From assembly GCA_000383295.1 (NCBI GenBank), contig KB911069.1, positions 126,728-190,727 on the forward strand: 64,000 nt of DNA, in the 5' to 3' direction. The notes below the pieces were generated by a model. The model did no database searches. It was not told where the DNA came from and worked only from the letters and a program-made list of their open reading frames with translations. A program made the translations under genes and the position numbers. Every line of letters begins with the position of its first letter. The first letter of the stretch is position 1. Source of the stretch: Faecalispora sporosphaeroides DSM 1294 (GTDB lineage: Bacteria; Bacillota; Clostridia; Oscillospirales; Acutalibacteraceae). Positions 62,907-64,000 of this stretch are shown here, piece by piece.

Positions 62907-63884
62907 TCATGTCTTAAAGGATGGGGTTTCATATTGCTTTCCGGTTTTCACTTTGTTTTTTTCGGGCTGAGAGGCTTTCGCTTTTTCTTCCTCGCTTTTC
63001 CGGATGGAGGGCAGCTTGATCTGGGAGAGCACCAGCGCGCTGAACATCAGAACGCAGCCGAAAATCTCCCGCGGGCTCATGGCCTCCTGAAACAGCAAGG
63101 CCCCGGAAATGACGCCGAAAAGAGATTCCGTGCTGAAAATCAGCCCGGCAATCGCCGGCGAAACGGTTTTTTGGCCAAGGGCCTGAAGTGTGTATGCAAC
63201 GCCGACAACCATGATCCCCGTGTACAAAATCGGGCCGATGCTTTTTGTTACCGCCGAAAGATTCGGCGATTCCATCTGGAAGGCGCAGAAAAGGGACAAA
63301 ACGCCCGCAACCAAAAACTCCACCGGAACCAGCTCCAGACTGTTTGTTTTCTTGGAGTAGGTATCCACCAGGGTGATTTGTATGGCCCAGAACAGAGAGC
63401 CGATGAAAACATAAAAATCGCCCTTGGATACGCTGAAATGTTCAGACATACACAAAAAGTATAATCCCACCGCGGCCAGCGCGATGCTCACCCAGGTCAT
63501 CAGTTCTGTTTTGCGGTGGAAGAACAGGCCGATCAGAGGAATGATAACAATGTACATCGCGGTGATAAACCCGGTTTTCCCCACAGTGGTATCGGCAAGC
63601 CCCAACTGCTGAAAATAAGCGCCCAAAAACATGGCGATTCCGCAAAGTCCTCCGCCGATCACGAGATCCTTTCGCAGAAACGGGTTTCGACCCTCGTGGC
63701 CGACGCGCTTCAGAATCAGGCTCAGCGGGAAAAAGATGACGGCTCCCGTCAAAAACCGGGCGGCGCCAAAGGAAAAGGGCCCAAGGTACAGCGTGCCCAG
63801 CTTTTGTGGCACAAGGGCGGTTCCCCAGATTACGGCACAAAGGGAGAGCATCAGCTCCCCCCGGTATTGCTTCAGTCGATGCAT
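62907..63884 (-). CDS. EamA-family (DMT) transporter
   Basis: A 325-residue protein with ten membrane helices in two EamA repeats (WGTALVPQKLGTLYLGPFSF and SPAIAGLIFSTESLFGVISG). Such proteins export small metabolites; the substrate is not readable. A basic cytoplasmic tail rich in Lys/Glu ends the protein. Confidence 0.9.
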   Translation of the reverse strand: MHRLKQYRGELMLSLCAVIWGTALVPQKLGTLYLGPFSFGAARFLTGAVIFFPLSLILKRVGHEGRNPFLRKDLVIGGGLCGIAMFLGAYFQQLGLADTTVGKTGFITAMYIVIIPLIGLFFHRKTELMTWVSIALAAVGLYFLCMSEHFSVSKGDFYVFIGSLFWAIQITLVDTYSKKTNSLELVPVEFLVAGVLSLFCAFQMESPNLSAVTKSIGPILYTGIMVVGVAYTLQALGQKTVSPAIAGLIFSTESLFGVISGALLFQEAMSPREIFGCVLMFSALVLSQIKLPSIRKSEEEKAKASQPEKNKVKTGKQYETPSFKT

Positions 63885-63919
63885 TGGGATTCAGTCCTTT
63901 ATCATGAAACTTCCAACTC

Positions 63920-63948
63920 ATTGTATCATTATTCATTATGTAAAACAA
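63920..63948 (-). promoter_or_regulatory. Sigma-A promoter of the EamA gene
   Basis: On the minus strand TTGTTT (63943-63948), 17 bp, TACAAT (63920-63925). Nothing else is seen between it and the window end. Confidence 0.7.
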
Positions 63949-64000
63949 GCGAATTTCTCGCGTCCCGTCGAAAAAACGTTGGAACCGCCGGGCTTTTTCC

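Overview
The window looks like a chromosome segment of a motile, Gram-positive, anaerobe-type member of the Clostridia, probably near the Oscillospiraceae/Ruminococcaceae. The evidence is a Firmicutes-style fla/che operon (FliY, FlbD, a TIGR02530-type protein, CheC/CheD, FapA), a FliW-CsrA-flagellin module, DnaD plus a DnaI/DnaC-type loader, an rpsF-ssb-rpsR operon, and many AGGAGG-type ribosome binding sites. No rRNA or CRISPR array is present, and there is one tRNA (Gly-GCC).

Positions 97-11490 read as an integrated element of about 11.39 kb that has split a minus-strand collagen-like (Gly-X-Y) gene. Its 5' part lies at 11487-11930 and a 3' part at 1-96, and the two rejoin in frame across a shared TGCA. 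A large serine recombinase (9781-11418) lies about 70 bp inside the right junction. The cargo is a one-way catabolic operon: a LacI-type regulator run into a NagB-like deaminase, a degenerate M48-like membrane protein, a sodium:solute symporter, an N-acylglucosamine 2-epimerase family protein, a ceramidase-like amidohydrolase, a SIS-domain protein and NagA. It appears to import and degrade an N-acylated amino sugar. A strong promoter with two LacI-type palindromes lies in front.

Positions 12252-44491 hold signalling and flagellar genes. A response regulator-GGDEF gene is followed by a minus-strand block flgM-flgN-flgK-flgL-fliW-csrA, driven by a consensus sigma-D promoter, and by flagellin with its own sigma-D promoter and a CsrA-type leader. 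Going right, a sigma-A promoter drives flgB-flgC-fliE-fliF-fliG-fliH-fliI-fliJ-fliK-flgD-(TIGR02530)-flgE-flbD-fliM-fliY-cheY-fliO-fliP-fliQ-fliR-flhB-flhA-sigD-two rod genes-fapA-cheC-cheD. motAB, fliL, flhF and flhG are absent from their common places, and fliF carries a frameshift in a poly(A) tract.

Positions 44500-64000 are mostly housekeeping: rpsF-ssb-rpsR, a zinc-ribbon membrane protein with galU, prfB, a surface-glycan operon (flippase, LRR protein, polymerase-like protein, two glycosyltransferases), a small minus-strand group (DUF2207-type, YqfO/CutA-like, PEBP), a DUF5071-type gene, dnaC/dnaI and dnaD, tRNA-Gly, a DUF4261-type gene and an EamA transporter.

Four loci (lacI/nagB, fliF, the PEBP gene and the DUF5071 gene) each show what looks like a single-base indel, at least three of them in a homopolymer. 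They may be assembly errors, contingency loci or real lesions, and are flagged as such.
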